Positions 32,128 through 39,510 of a stretch of DNA of 64,000 nucleotides are shown in pieces (within the stretch, counting starts at the first letter, position 1; each line of letters starts with the position of its first letter). This DNA comes from VRUE01 sp963807425. GTDB lineage: Bacteria > Actinomycetota > Thermoleophilia > Solirubrobacterales > 70-9. A program made the translations under genes and the position numbers. Location: the NCBI GenBank assembly GCA_963807425.1, contig CAWEBZ010000011.1:78621-142620 (forward strand). Direction: 5' to 3'. A model generated the notes under the pieces. The model did no database searches, was not told the origin of the DNA, and was given only the letters and a program-made list of their open reading frames with translations.

Positions 32128-33170
32128 CAGCCGCTCGTCGAGACTCCGAGTTCTTTCTCGATCTCGGCCACGGAGCCGGTTTCATCGTCGAAGAACTCAT
32201 CGTTGACCTTTTCCCAGCCGCCGAACTCGGCGATCGTGAAGAGGTCTTTCGGGGTCGGGAACTGCTTCGGGTCGACCAGGCTCTTGTTCACCGGGCGGTA
32301 CCCGTTCTCGGCCCACAGTTCCTGGCCAGCGTCTGACCAGATGTAGTCGAGGAAGGCCTGGGCGGCCTCGGGGGCGTCTTTGGTGACCGCGATCGGGGTC
32401 TCGATCAGGATCGTGCTGGGCGGGATGACGTAGTCGACGTCTTCGCCCTCCTCCTGAGCCTTGATCGCCTCGTTCTCATAGCCGAGCAGCACGTCGCCCT
32501 CGCCCTGGGTGAAGGCGGCAAGCGCGTCGCGAGCACTGCCGGGCTGCACCACCGTCTTTTCCAGCACGGTCTTGACGGCGTCGAGCGCCTGCTGTGGGGA
32601 TTTGCCCTCGTGCAGCTGCGAGCCGTAGATCGCCATGATGTTCCAGCGGGCAGCGCCGGAGCTGAACGGGTTGGGTGTGATGATCTCGACGTCTTTGGTC
32701 AGCAGGTCGTCGAGCGACTCGAGGCCCTCGGGGTTGCCCTTGCGGACGGTCATCACGACGACCGAGTCCTGGGCGATTCCCTTGAGCTCGTTCTTGTCCC
32801 AGTCGGGCGCGACCTGGCCCGATTCGACCAAGCGGATCATGTCGCCGCCCTGGGCGAAGTGGACGACGGAGGCGGGCTGACCGGCCTCGACCGCACGGCT
32901 CTGGTCGCCGGAGGCGCCGAACGAGTTGCTGAAGCTGACGTCGGCGCCAGCAGAGGTTCCCTCGAACCCGGGCTCGAGTGCTTCCTCGTAGACGGCCTCT
33001 GGGGTGGAGTAGCCGACCACGTCGAGCTTGCCACCCGATGAACCTGTGGCTGAGCTGTCGTCGCTGCCTCCGCAACCGGCTACGACGATGGCTGCGGCGA
33101 GCGCAAACAGTGCGGCCAGGAGGCCGACGTTAACGCTGCGCCGCCGGGTAACCCTGCGAGCGTTCCGCAT
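32127..33170 (-). CDS. Sulfate-binding lipoprotein of ABC transporter
   Basis: The protein has 347 residues of the Sbp/CysP type. The signal peptide ends in a lipobox (AAIVVAGCGGS, Cys at about residue 33). LDVVGYSTPEAVYEEALEPGF, SNSFGASGDQSRAVEAG, VVHFAQGGDMIRL, ITPNPFSSGAARWNIMAIYG and GYENEAI are family landmarks for sulfate contacts. It is the first gene of the sbp-cysT-cysW-cysA operon; all four overlap or touch. Sulfur-limitation control is expected. Two direct repeats lie upstream. Confidence 0.9.
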   Translation of the reverse strand: MRNARRVTRRRSVNVGLLAALFALAAAIVVAGCGGSDDSSATGSSGGKLDVVGYSTPEAVYEEALEPGFEGTSAGADVSFSNSFGASGDQSRAVEAGQPASVVHFAQGGDMIRLVESGQVAPDWDKNELKGIAQDSVVVMTVRKGNPEGLESLDDLLTKDVEIITPNPFSSGAARWNIMAIYGSQLHEGKSPQQALDAVKTVLEKTVVQPGSARDALAAFTQGEGDVLLGYENEAIKAQEEGEDVDYVIPPSTILIETPIAVTKDAPEAAQAFLDYIWSDAGQELWAENGYRPVNKSLVDPKQFPTPKDLFTIAEFGGWEKVNDEFFDDETGSVAEIEKELGVSTSG

Positions 33171-33191
33171 AGAAAAGGAATCCTCTCTTTG

Positions 33192-33216
33192 TTGACTGAT
33201 TTAGTTTTTTGACTGA
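33192..33216 (-). promoter_or_regulatory. Direct repeat upstream of the sulfate operon
   Basis: TCAGTCAA, read on the minus strand, occurs twice with start points 17 bp apart, 22-46 bp upstream of the start of the binding-protein gene, in an AT-rich stretch. This is where a promoter or regulator site is expected. The regulator cannot be named. Confidence 0.35.
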
Positions 33217-33371
33217 CTTAGGTCTGAATAGCTTTGCGGCACGGTAGCACAATGTCGATTGGAAAAGTCGTAAATCGGATCGGAATAGAGTCGATTCCAG
33301 GTTCGGACCAGCGGAGCTGGCGCTTTTTGCCCGGTATGCGGGAAAAAGGCGCCACGAAGGAGGGAGAAGCG

Positions 33372-34250
33372 ATGAGCGTCGAGGTCGTGCGAACGCCGGA
33401 GGAGAGCCTGCAGGGGCTGCCCGATTTCCCCTTCGAGTCGAGCTACCGCGAGATCGACGGGCTGCGGCTCGCCTACCTCGACGAGGGGGAGGGCAAGCCG
33501 GTCGTCTTCTTCCACGGCGAGCCGACCTGGTCGTTCCTCTGGCGCAAGGTGATCCCGCCGGTGCGCGACGCCGGCTACCGCTGCATCGCCCCCGACTACG
33601 CCGGCTTCGGCCGCTCCGACAAGCCCACCGACCTCGACTGGTACACCTACGACCGCCACGTCGAGCTGATGTCGACGCTGCTCGAGGAGCTCGACGTGCG
33701 CGACGCCACCGCCGTCGTCCACGACTGGGGCGGGCCGATCGGCCTGCGGCTCGCGGTCGAGCACCCCGACCGCTTCTCGCGCCTGGTGATCATGGAGACC
33801 GGGCCCTTCACCGGCCACCAGCGGATGAGCGACGCCTGGCTCAAGTTCCGCGAGTTCGTCCGCGACAACGCCGACGTGCCGGTCGGGATGCTGGTCCGCG
33901 GCGGCTGCAAGAACGACCCCGGCGACGAGGTGATCGCCGCCTACGAAGCGCCCTACCCGACCCCCGAGTCGAAGGCCGGGCCGCGCGCCTTCCCGCTGAT
34001 CCTGCCGACCGAGCCCGATGCGCCCGGCGCCGCCGAGGGCAAGCGCGGTCGCCGACGCGCTGCGCGAGGACGAGCGGCCGACCCTGGTGCTCTGGGCCGA
34101 CTCCGACCCGATCCTGCCCTTCTCGGTCGGCGAACGGGTCTCCGAGCGGCTCAACTTCCCGGCGCCGCGGCGCGATCGAGAACGCCGGCCACTTCCTCCA
34201 GGAGGACGCCGGGCGCGGAGATCGGCCGCATCATCGCCGAGTGGCTCTAG
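33372..34250 (+). pseudogene. Haloalkane dehalogenase-like alpha/beta hydrolase, frame-disrupted
   Basis: The ATG at 33372 follows GAAGGAGG. HGEPTWSFLWRKVIPPV (oxyanion region), APDYAGFGRSDKP, and the nucleophile in VVHDWGGPIGLRLA (Asp) match haloalkane dehalogenases. After about 34,044 the good sequence is in another frame (VADALREDERPTLVLWADSDPILPF). After 34,171 it is in a third (IENAGHFLQEDAG, catalytic His), and after 34,214 in the first again (EIGRIIAEWL). Each change equals one extra C before a GCG-like codon. The total length then fits the family. Consensus error is the simplest reading. Confidence 0.72.
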
Positions 34251-35374
34251 GCGGCTCGGCCGGCGGCGCTGAGCGCGCGCCACCGCCGCGCAGCTCCTCG
34301 CGCGGGCGCTCGAGCCAGCAGGCGCACCCGGCGCGGCGGGCCCTCGTCCTCGAGCCAGGTGACCGTTCCCGGCCAGTAGGGCCCCGGCGGCGCGCCGGGG
34401 TGGTGGAAGGCGTCGGCGAAGACCCAGCTGCCGGTGTTGTGCAGGCGGCCGCCGCCCGGCAGCGGCCACTCGGCCTCGCCCTCTTCGGGGCCGGCGCGGT
34501 GGGTGTGGCCGGTGATCGTGTGGGCCGCGTCGATCTGCAGCCGCCGCGTCATCTCGGTGGCGGCGTCGATGCCGCTGCGGGTGATCGAGGCGGCGGAGAG
34601 GTCGGCGTCGAAGTCGGCGCGGAGCAGCGCGGTTGAGCAGCCAGACGCCGGCCGGGACGCCGGCGGCGACCGCGGCCTCGACGGCTGCCTGGCGAGCGCG
34701 GCCGCCGTTGCGGTGGCGGCCGGAGATCGAGCGCCAGGCGCGCTCGGAGGGGCGGGTGGCGCCGCGCGCGAGGCCGGCCTCGGCGAGGCCGAAGGAGAGG
34801 CCGTAGATCGGGCGCAGGATGCGCTCGTAGTCGCCGGGCGTCGCGGGGTCGGGGGGCCGGCCGCCGGCGCGCATGATCGCCGCGGCGGCGATGCACTCCA
34901 GCCGCGGCAGGCGTCATGTGGCAGTCCATGTAGTGGCCGTGGGTGGCGTAGACGTCGTCGCGCAGCCAGACGCCGGGGTAGGCGATGCTCAGCTCGGCCT
35001 CGCCGAGCCAGCCGGCGATCCGCGTCGCCGGCTCGGCCGCCGGCAGGGCGCGGTGCTCGAGGCCGAGCGGCCGCGCCGCCGAGCGCGACCTCTTCCAGCA
35101 GCGGCTCGGCGAGGCGGTGGTCGTGGTTGCCGGGGACGAGCACGACCGCGCGGCCGGCCATCGCCTCGCCCAGCTCCTCGAAGAAGGGCCGGATCGAGCT
35201 CCAGCACCTGCGCCAGCGGCAGCTCGCGCAGCTCGAGCACGTCGCCGAGCAGGACGAGGCGGTCGGCGACGTGCGATCTCCTCGAGCAGGATCTGCGCGG
35301 ATCGCCGGGTCGCGGGCGAGGTCCTCGCCGGTGGCGCTGCCCAGGTGCAGGTCGGAGACGATCGCCGTGCGCAT
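34247..35374 (-). pseudogene. Calcineurin-like metallophosphoesterase, frame-disrupted
   Basis: The sequence starts RTAIVSDLHLGS at ATG 35374. The rest must be pieced together: RLVLLGDVLELRELPL, FFEELGEAMAGRAVVLVPGNHDHRL (metal motif GNHDH), LSIAYPGVWLRDDVYATHGHYMD, and ITGHTHRAGPEEGE near the C-terminus. Landmarks of a metal-dependent phosphoesterase (D-x-H, GD, GNHD, H, GHTH) are all present. Frame changes lie near 35,295, 35,270, 35,200, 35,080, 34,912 and 34,632, and each is mended by removing one base. Its stop overlaps that of the hydrolase gene on the other strand. Confidence 0.7.
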
Positions 35375-35472
35375 CCGGCGCAAACTAGCGGTGCAACGCT
35401 TTGCGGCCCGGATGCGCCGAGGCGTTGCCCTGCTCTGGCTGGTCAGCCAGTCCCCTGGCTAGACTCTCCGGC

Positions 35473-36396
35473 ATGCACGAGCTCAGCGAGGAGCGCCTGG
35501 CGCCCGTCAACGGCATCGAGATCGCCTACCAGGAGGTGGGCGACCCCGACGGCGAGCCGCTGCTGCTGGTGATGGGCCTGGGGACGCAGATGCTGGCCTG
35601 GGACGAGGAGTTCTGCGCGCTGCTGGCCGAGCGCGGCTTCCGCGTCGTCCGCTTCGACAACCGCGACATCGGCCACTCGACGATGCTCGACGGGGCGGGC
35701 GTGCCGGGCCGGCGTCGACCTCTTCGTCGGCCGCCGCGCGAGCGCCGCCTACCTGCTCTCCGACATGGCGGCCGACACGACCGGGCTGATGGACCACCTC
35801 GGGATCGACGTCGGCCCACGTCGTCGGCGCCTCGATGGGCGGGATGATCGGCCAGACGCTGGCGATCGAGCATCCCGAGCGGGTCCGCTCGCTGGTCTCG
35901 ATCATGTCGACGACCGGCAGCCGCCGGGTCGGCACGCCGACGCTGAAGGCCTATCGGCCTGCTGCTTCGCCAAGGCCCCCGCATGGCCGCGACGCCTACA
36001 TCGAGCGGATCGTCAAGACCTTCAAGGTGATCGGCTCGCCCGCCTACCCGATGGACGAGCCGCGGCTGCGCGAGGTGGCGGGGCGTATGTACGACCGCTC
36101 CCACAACCCAAGGGGCGTGCTGCGCCAGATCCACGCGATCAGCGCCTCCGGCGACCGCACCGCGGCGCTGCGCAAGCTGCAGCCTGCCGGTGACCGTGAT
36201 CCACGGCACCCGCGACCCGCTGGTCCGCCCCAGCGGCGGCCGCGCCACCGCCCGGGCGATCCCCGGCGCCCGCCTGCGCATGGTCGAGGGCATGGGCCAC
36301 GACCTGCCCCGCGCCCTCTGGCCGATCTTCGTCGACGAGATCGCCGACACGGCCTCCCGGGCTGGCTGGCGCGCCGCGGCGAAGCAGCCCGCCTGA
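35473..36396 (+). pseudogene. Alpha/beta hydrolase, frame-disrupted
   Basis: The sequence starts HELSEERLAPVNGIEIAYQEVGDP at ATG 35473. LLLVMGLGTQMLAWDEEF, RVVRFDNRDIGHS, then in another frame GASMGGMIGQTLAIEHPERV (nucleophile Ser), VTVIHGTRDPLVRPSGG (acid) and EGMGHDLPRALW (His) make a full catalytic triad. This is the family that includes 3-oxoadipate enol-lactonase-like and aclacinomycin methylesterase-like proteins. Frame changes lie near 35,708, 35,813, 35,953-35,985 and 36,183. A functional gene with sequence errors is more likely than true decay. Confidence 0.7.
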
Positions 36397-36442
36397 TCCC
36401 CGGCCCAGCGGGGATGCAGCCCGAGGTGGGCATGCACCCAGA

Positions 36443-36526
36443 TGCGGCTGAGAGGAGTCGAACCTCCACGGAGTTTCCTCCACACGGACCTGAACCGTGC
36501 GCGTCTACCAGTTCCGCCACAGCCGC
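36443..36526 (-). tRNA. tRNA-Leu (CAG)
   Basis: Acceptor GCGGCTG pairs with CAGCCGC. The anticodon stem encloses TTCAGGT (anticodon CAG), a long variable arm (GGAGGAAACTCC) marks a class II tRNA, and the T arm has GGTTCGACTCC. CCA is not encoded. Confidence 0.92.
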
Positions 36527-36620
36527 GGGGCCAGGCAATCTACCTGGTTGGCGCCCCGGCCCGGCCGCCCCACGGCGCCGCAGGCCATCCGCCCGCTCTC
36601 GCTAGAATGCCCGCCTCCTC

Positions 36621-36693
36621 GCCGCTATCGTCTAGGGGACTAGGACGCCGGATTCTCAGTCCGGAAACCGGGGTTCGAATCCCCGTAGCGGTA
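36621..36693 (+). tRNA. tRNA-Glu (CTC), integration site of the 25-kb element
   Basis: Acceptor GCCGCTA pairs with TAGCGGT (one G-U). The anticodon loop TTCTCAG has anticodon CTC, and the T arm is GGGGTTCGAATCCCC. CCA is not encoded. The 3' 42 bp are repeated at 61,640-61,681. The copy beside the integrase keeps the tRNA whole after insertion. Confidence 0.94.
36652..36693 (+). repeat. attL core (42 bp, tRNA-Glu 3' end)
   Basis: It starts at the anticodon loop (ATTCTCAGTCCGG) and runs to the discriminator base of the tRNA. It is identical over 42 bp to 61,640-61,681. The base after each copy differs (C here, T on the right). Confidence 0.88.
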
Positions 36694-36703
36694 CCTCACG
36701 AAA

Positions 36704-36728
36704 GCCCCGCAAATGCGGGGTTTTCTTT
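36704..36728 (+). terminator. tRNA-Glu terminator carried by the element
   Basis: CCCCGC-AAAT-GCGGGG is followed by TTTTCTTT. A related but different hairpin follows the right core (61,691-61,716), as expected if the element brought its own tRNA 3' end and terminator. Confidence 0.85.
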
Positions 36729-36753
36729 ATTCAGAAGCGTTCCTGATCGTCTC

Positions 36754-36801
36754 TTTGTCCCAAAGTTTGTCCCGAAGTCATGCTAAAAAAGCTGGGACAA
36801 A
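36754..36801. repeat. Arm-type integrase sites, left end
   Basis: TTTGTCCC lies at 36,754 and 36,766 (12-bp period), and an inverted copy (GGGACAAA) at 36,794. The same pair, TTTGTCCC-CAAA-TTTGTCCC, lies left of the right core at 61,537-61,555 and in the two internal repeats. They lie 60-110 bp from the core, where arm sites of tyrosine integrases occur. Confidence 0.65.
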
Positions 36802-36828
36802 GTTTGGGATCGACGGACAGGAGCGGTG

Positions 36829-38010
36829 ATGGCACAGAAGACGAACCGAGCGATCAGCGGCCATGTCTTCAAGCGCGAGGGCAAGCGCGGGGGAGTCTGG
36901 TACGCCAAGTACCGCGTTCCTGACGGTCGTCAGGTGCAAACTCGGATCGGCCCGCACTGGACCGATCGCAAGCAGGCGCCGCCGGCCGGGAGCTACACGA
37001 AGGCGGGTGCTCGGACCTGGCTGGACGAAACCCTCGCCAAGGCCCGCCGCGGCGAATTGCCAGGGATGATCAAGACCGGCGCGACGTTTGCTGCTGCCTG
37101 CGACGACTGGCTCGACTACAAGCGTGACCGCAAGATCAAGCTCTCGACCCAGATCGACTACGAGCACATGGTTGACCGGATGAAGAAGGTCTTCGGCGAG
37201 AAATTCGGAGCCCGCGTGAAGCTGGAGGACGTGACGCCCGAGATGGTCGAGGGCTTCCGCGATGCCTTGGTTGCCGAAGACCTCTCGGATCGCACCGTCA
37301 ACAAGTACCTGACTGTGCTGCATGGTCTCTTTGTCTGGGCGCAGCGCCGGTACAAACTGCCGGCGAATCCGGTCGCGAACGTCGAGCGCCGTCCGCATGC
37401 CAAGCGCGGCAACATCGACGTGTTCTCTCGCGAGGAGGTTCTTGCGCTCGTTCGTGTCGCTGCTTCGGAGCAGGACGGCACGATCTATTTGACGGCTGCC
37501 TTCACCGGCCTTCGTCTTGGGGAGTTGCTGGCCTTGCGCTGGCGCGACGTGGACTTCACCAACTGCGCCATCCACGTTCGCCAGAGCTTCACCAACGGCC
37601 GCGTCGATACCCCCAAGAGCGGCCAAGAGAGGACCGTGCCGATGGCCGACGAGGTCGCGGAGGCGCTCGCAAAGCTCGGCAAGCGCGATCACAACACCAC
37701 CGATGGTGATCTCGTCTTCTGCGGTAGCCAGGGCGGCCACCTAGCGGGACACCGGCTCCGGGACCGCTACAAGGCCGCCCTCGAGAAGGCTGGCCTTCGC
37801 GAGCTTCGTTTTCACGACCTACGTCACACCTTCGGCTCCCACGCAATCCGCACAGCCGACTCGCGCGAGGTCATGGAGTGGATGGGCCACCAGGATCTCG
37901 CGACGACCCAGCGCTACCTCCAGTTCAAGCCTCGCCAAGACGCAGCCCGCAGGATCTCAGAGGCATTTCGGATCGGCTCGACTCCCGAGAATGTGGCAGC
38001 CGAGCATTAG
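36829..38010 (+). CDS. int: Tyrosine-type site-specific integrase
   Basis: The protein has 393 residues. ATG 36829 follows AGGAG with 5-bp spacing; GTG 36826 is also possible. An N-terminal arm-binding AP2-like part (VWYAKYRVPDGRQVQTRIG) is followed by a SAM-like core-binding domain (TFAAACDDWLDYKRDRKIKLSTQIDY) and the catalytic domain. Visible residues are Arg about 229 (TGLRLGELLALRW), Lys in the beta-hairpin (TPKSGQERTVPM), HDLRHTF (about 329-335), GHQD (His about 354) and the nucleophile in TTQRYL (Tyr about 363). It lies 135 bp from the tRNA core and would recombine the 42-bp repeats. Confidence 0.93.
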   Translation: MAQKTNRAISGHVFKREGKRGGVWYAKYRVPDGRQVQTRIGPHWTDRKQAPPAGSYTKAGARTWLDETLAKARRGELPGMIKTGATFAAACDDWLDYKRDRKIKLSTQIDYEHMVDRMKKVFGEKFGARVKLEDVTPEMVEGFRDALVAEDLSDRTVNKYLTVLHGLFVWAQRRYKLPANPVANVERRPHAKRGNIDVFSREEVLALVRVAASEQDGTIYLTAAFTGLRLGELLALRWRDVDFTNCAIHVRQSFTNGRVDTPKSGQERTVPMADEVAEALAKLGKRDHNTTDGDLVFCGSQGGHLAGHRLRDRYKAALEKAGLRELRFHDLRHTFGSHAIRTADSREVMEWMGHQDLATTQRYLQFKPRQDAARRISEAFRIGSTPENVAAEH

Positions 38011-38079
38011 CCCCAGCTCGGCTAAAGTGCCTTTCCTATAAAAGACTCGGAACGTTTCGAAAAAGAATTTGCGCTCGAT

Positions 38080-38397
38080 TTGTCGAGGCCAATCTCGTCG
38101 GCGAAACAGCCGTTCTGCGACGACCCTGACGCCCAATACACGGTACGCCGAGGCCCACGTTACGAACTGGTGGCAGAGGAAATCGAGATCCTCAAGCAGA
38201 TCTCTGATGCTGTGACTGAGAGGGCATCGCGCGACGCGACGCCGGCAGAAAGAAGAGATGCCGCTGCCGATCTGATCCGCGAGGACGATGAGCTGGCGGC
38301 GCTTATGGATCGTCTGGAGGCGATGAGTCGAGCCAACGACGAAAGCGTGCTGCTTACCCTGACTTCCTTGGGCAGAAAAGAAGAGGGGCTTGAGTGA
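38080..38397 (+). CDS. Small acidic helical protein, element-borne
   Basis: The protein has up to 105 residues from a TTG start; a later start is possible. It is predicted helical and strongly charged (LVAEEIEILKQISDAVTERASRDATPAERRDAA, then DDELAALMDRLEAMSRANDESVLL). No family is recognised. It is placed between the integrase and the convergent HTH gene, where small accessory or excision-control proteins often occur. Confidence 0.4.
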   Translation: MSRPISSAKQPFCDDPDAQYTVRRGPRYELVAEEIEILKQISDAVTERASRDATPAERRDAAADLIREDDELAALMDRLEAMSRANDESVLLTLTSLGRKEEGLE

Positions 38398-38440
38398 GGT
38401 CCGGGTCAAAAGCCAGCCATCGGGCTCCCCAGATACATCG

Positions 38441-38662
38441 CTAGTCCGGTAGATCAGACCAGGCTCTGACGCCGACGCTGTTCTCCTCAACCCAGCGGAC
38501 AAGGCCCGTTCGGGTGAACCGAAGACCCCTGCGGCCAATCTTCACATGCGGTAGTCCCCGCGATCGCACCAGCTCATAAAGCGTGCTGCGCGGCACGTGG
38601 AGCAGCTTGGCCGCCTCGCGAGCGTCAAGGAGCGGTTCGGCAAGTAGATCGGGTTTGGCCAT
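38441..38662 (-). CDS. xis: Excisionase-like helix-turn-helix protein
   Basis: The protein has 73 residues. LLDAREAAKLLHVPRSTLYELVRSRGLPHVKIGRRGLRF is the MerR/HTH_17 winged helix of excisionase and plasmid regulatory proteins; the last part is VRWVEENSVG. It is divergent from or opposite to the integrase. A role in excision, by bending DNA at the arm sites, is inferred from family and position. Confidence 0.82.
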   Translation of the reverse strand: MAKPDLLAEPLLDAREAAKLLHVPRSTLYELVRSRGLPHVKIGRRGLRFTRTGLVRWVEENSVGVRAWSDLPD

Positions 38663-38896
38663 ATTTCTCTGTCTACGTAGTCCAGATAGAGCGGCAATTG
38701 CGTCGGGTTGACTTTGTTAAGCATCTGAATTTGGCCCGCCTTCGTCCGAACGGGGCAGCCCTTCGCCCCCGGTAATTCGTTCGCGTCGTCGAGTACGACA
38801 GCGGCAAGCTGACTTCGAGCGTGGGTTCGCTGAGGGCCGCCCCCGGGGACGGCCCTCAGCGCGACTATCTGCCGGCCGGTCTAAAGACGGCCCGCG

Positions 38897-39136
38897 TCAG
38901 AGATTCTCAGCGGATTTCCGCTGGTCGTTTCCAACTCGAGGTTGACGATGCTCCAGGGCTTCGTCCCTCGTCGGCTGCGTTCGCAGCTTTAGGCAGAGGA
39001 GCGACCAGATCCATAGCTCGCCCTCGAACGGAGCGCGCCGCAGCAGTGCGATCAAGCACAGCACGACCATCGCGGCCCCGGCGAGAAGGAACGGGATCAG
39101 GCCCACCGCAAGCAATTCGCTTGCGTGGCCGAACAT
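38897..39136 (-). CDS. Small membrane protein, element-borne
   Basis: The 79-residue protein has one or two membrane helices (LLAVGLIPFLLAGAAMVVLCLIALL and ELWIWSLLCL), and a hydrophilic C-terminus. The ATG at 39136 has AGAGAGG about 10 bp upstream. No family is recognised. The 848-bp stretch between the excisionase and relaxase genes otherwise holds only a second, weaker reading frame. Confidence 0.45.
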   Translation of the reverse strand: MFGHASELLAVGLIPFLLAGAAMVVLCLIALLRRAPFEGELWIWSLLCLKLRTQPTRDEALEHRQPRVGNDQRKSAENL

Positions 39137-39222
39137 GGTCTCTTATGCCTCTCTGATCTTCCATGGTGGAGCTTGCAAATCCCTCCTTACTAACCACCTT
39201 CATTGGTGGTCTTAGAAAAAGG

Positions 39223-39473
39223 CTAGCCCCGGCGGCGGCGCATCTCTCCCCCGGTGCGTCGGACTTTGCGAAAACGGGTTTCAGCTAGCCACCTCCCAAG
39301 CAAATCCAAAGCCAAGCCAGCCAACCAAAGAAGGCAAAGAGCCACAAGGAAAGGCAGGAGCAACAGCCAGAAAGGCAAGGCCATCAAGGCAGCCAAAGCA
39401 GCCATGAAAGCCACTAGGGCCAAAGGCCCAAAAGCCAACAGCAACCACCCTCACGCACTATCACTTTGTTAAG
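39223..39473. other. Strand-asymmetric (T-poor) tract upstream of the relaxase gene
   Basis: From about 39,290 to 39,460 the plus strand contains hardly any T and many CAAAG/AAGGC/GCCAAA units. On the minus strand this reads as a 60-residue very hydrophobic frame from ATG 39405 (ALPFWLLLLPFLVALCLLWL). On the plus strand it reads as a histone-H1-like Lys/Ala-rich frame from 39,254. Neither has a good ribosome site. ACTTTGTTAAG at 39,463-39,473, ending 38 bp before the relaxase start, is repeated at 38,711-38,721. Position and composition make it a candidate for the transfer origin. This is inference. Confidence 0.4.
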
Positions 39474-39510
39474 AGATCGGTGAAATCGGCCCCCTCGCCG
39501 GACATAGGGG

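Noticed and set aside
39254..39472. Histone-H1-like Lys/Ala-rich protein on the plus strand
   Set aside because: No ribosome site; composition follows from the T-poor tract itself. Kept only as a compositional feature.
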